Shown one piece after another: positions 22,533 to 22,709 of a stretch of 22,709 nucleotides of DNA (positions are counted from its first letter, which is position 1; every line of letters begins with the position of its first letter). The DNA lies in NCBI GenBank assembly GCA_031273835.1, contig JAISRD010000025.1, positions 1 through 22,709 on the forward strand. Reading direction: 5' to 3'. The notes under the pieces are model-generated. The model made no database searches. It saw only the letters and a program-made list of their open reading frames with translations, and was not told the origin of the DNA. Source of the DNA: Treponema sp. (GTDB lineage: Bacteria > Spirochaetota > Spirochaetia > Treponematales > Breznakiellaceae). The translations under genes were made by a program, and so were the position numbers.

Positions 22533-22709
22533 TCAAATTTTTTTACGGGTCCAATCTCCATTAAAAAGCTGATTGCGTCCGGTACCGCCGCTTATGTTTA
22601 ATACATCACCGTTAAGAATATAATCAAAATGTATTGGTGTATATGAAACTATTACCCATGAACCATTTTGCCAGTTATGAGTATCTGTAAAAGAAAGTGT
22701 CTCTTCAGT
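22533..22709 (-). CDS. C-terminal fragment of an AT-rich hypothetical protein
   Basis: The minus strand carries 58 sense codons ending in TGA at 22533-22535, open to the right edge. The peptide is Asn/Gly/Thr-rich and beta-like: it includes NWQNGSWVIVSYTPI, YILNGDVLNISGG and ends LFNGDWTRKKI. Alternating strands ending in a 'NGxWTKK' motif resemble the C-termini of small beta-sheet (lipocalin- or hypothetical lipoprotein-like) proteins common in Treponema, but this is only a resemblance. Codon third positions are clearly AT-richer than in neighbouring genes. It converges with the HAD gene across 66 bp, in which I see only a weak AAGT-ttt-ACTT hairpin. Confidence 0.55.
   Translation of the reverse strand, partial: TEETLSFTDTHNWQNGSWVIVSYTPIHFDYILNGDVLNISGGTGRNQLFNGDWTRKKI

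Overview
The window looks like a chromosomal stretch of a GC-rich spirochaete, most plausibly a termite-gut-type Treponema. This is an inference from protein style and gene content: a LolA-like secreted protein, an H2-sensor-type kinase, a citramalate synthase, and the small Treponema-like hypothetical genes. No rRNA or tRNA is present to confirm it. Genes are tightly packed, many share ATGA start/stop overlaps, and composition is uniform except for the repeat block near the left end and the AT-richer right end.

Left part (1-7500). A truncated minus-strand secreted protein (LolA-like) is followed by about 800 bp without a credible gene. That gap holds a 10-copy 21-bp tandem array (374-583) surrounded by degenerate CCACGAA/CCGGAC-type repeats in opposite orientations, including a 28-bp stem that is perfect only as RNA. 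Then come peptidase T (minus), a DUF2156/GNAT-like protein (plus), a small helical unknown (minus), a large secreted two-half M16 zinc protease (minus) and, divergently, a DHH/DHHA1 phosphoesterase.

Middle (7500-12400). A VanY-type D,D-carboxypeptidase lipoprotein overlaps by 4 nt the start of an 1150-residue hybrid histidine kinase. The kinase N-terminus is a two-cluster ferredoxin plus a degenerate [FeFe]-hydrogenase H-domain. It keeps the four H-cluster cysteines but lacks the proton-relay Cys and the L2 Lys, as expected for a sensor rather than an enzyme. A bulged convergent hairpin separates it from an RRM RNA-binding protein.

Right part (12400-22470). A long co-directional plus-strand cluster: secreted M15 peptidase, ilvN, leuA, cimA, leuB, a retropepsin-like clan AA protease, an alkyltransferase-like protein (PWHR, no catalytic Cys), ilvB, a calcineurin-like phosphoesterase and a HAD phosphatase. 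LeuA/LeuB serve leucine; CimA (with LeuB and the LeuCD not present here) makes 2-oxobutyrate from pyruvate for isoleucine without threonine deaminase; IlvB/IlvN serve all branched-chain amino acids. The two AHAS subunits are at opposite ends of the cluster. The window ends in the C-terminus of an AT-richer minus-strand gene.

Several genes without Shine-Dalgarno sequences (VanY, M15, ATL, DUF2156) have -10-like hexamers 5-10 nt before the ATG, suggesting leaderless or near-leaderless mRNAs.
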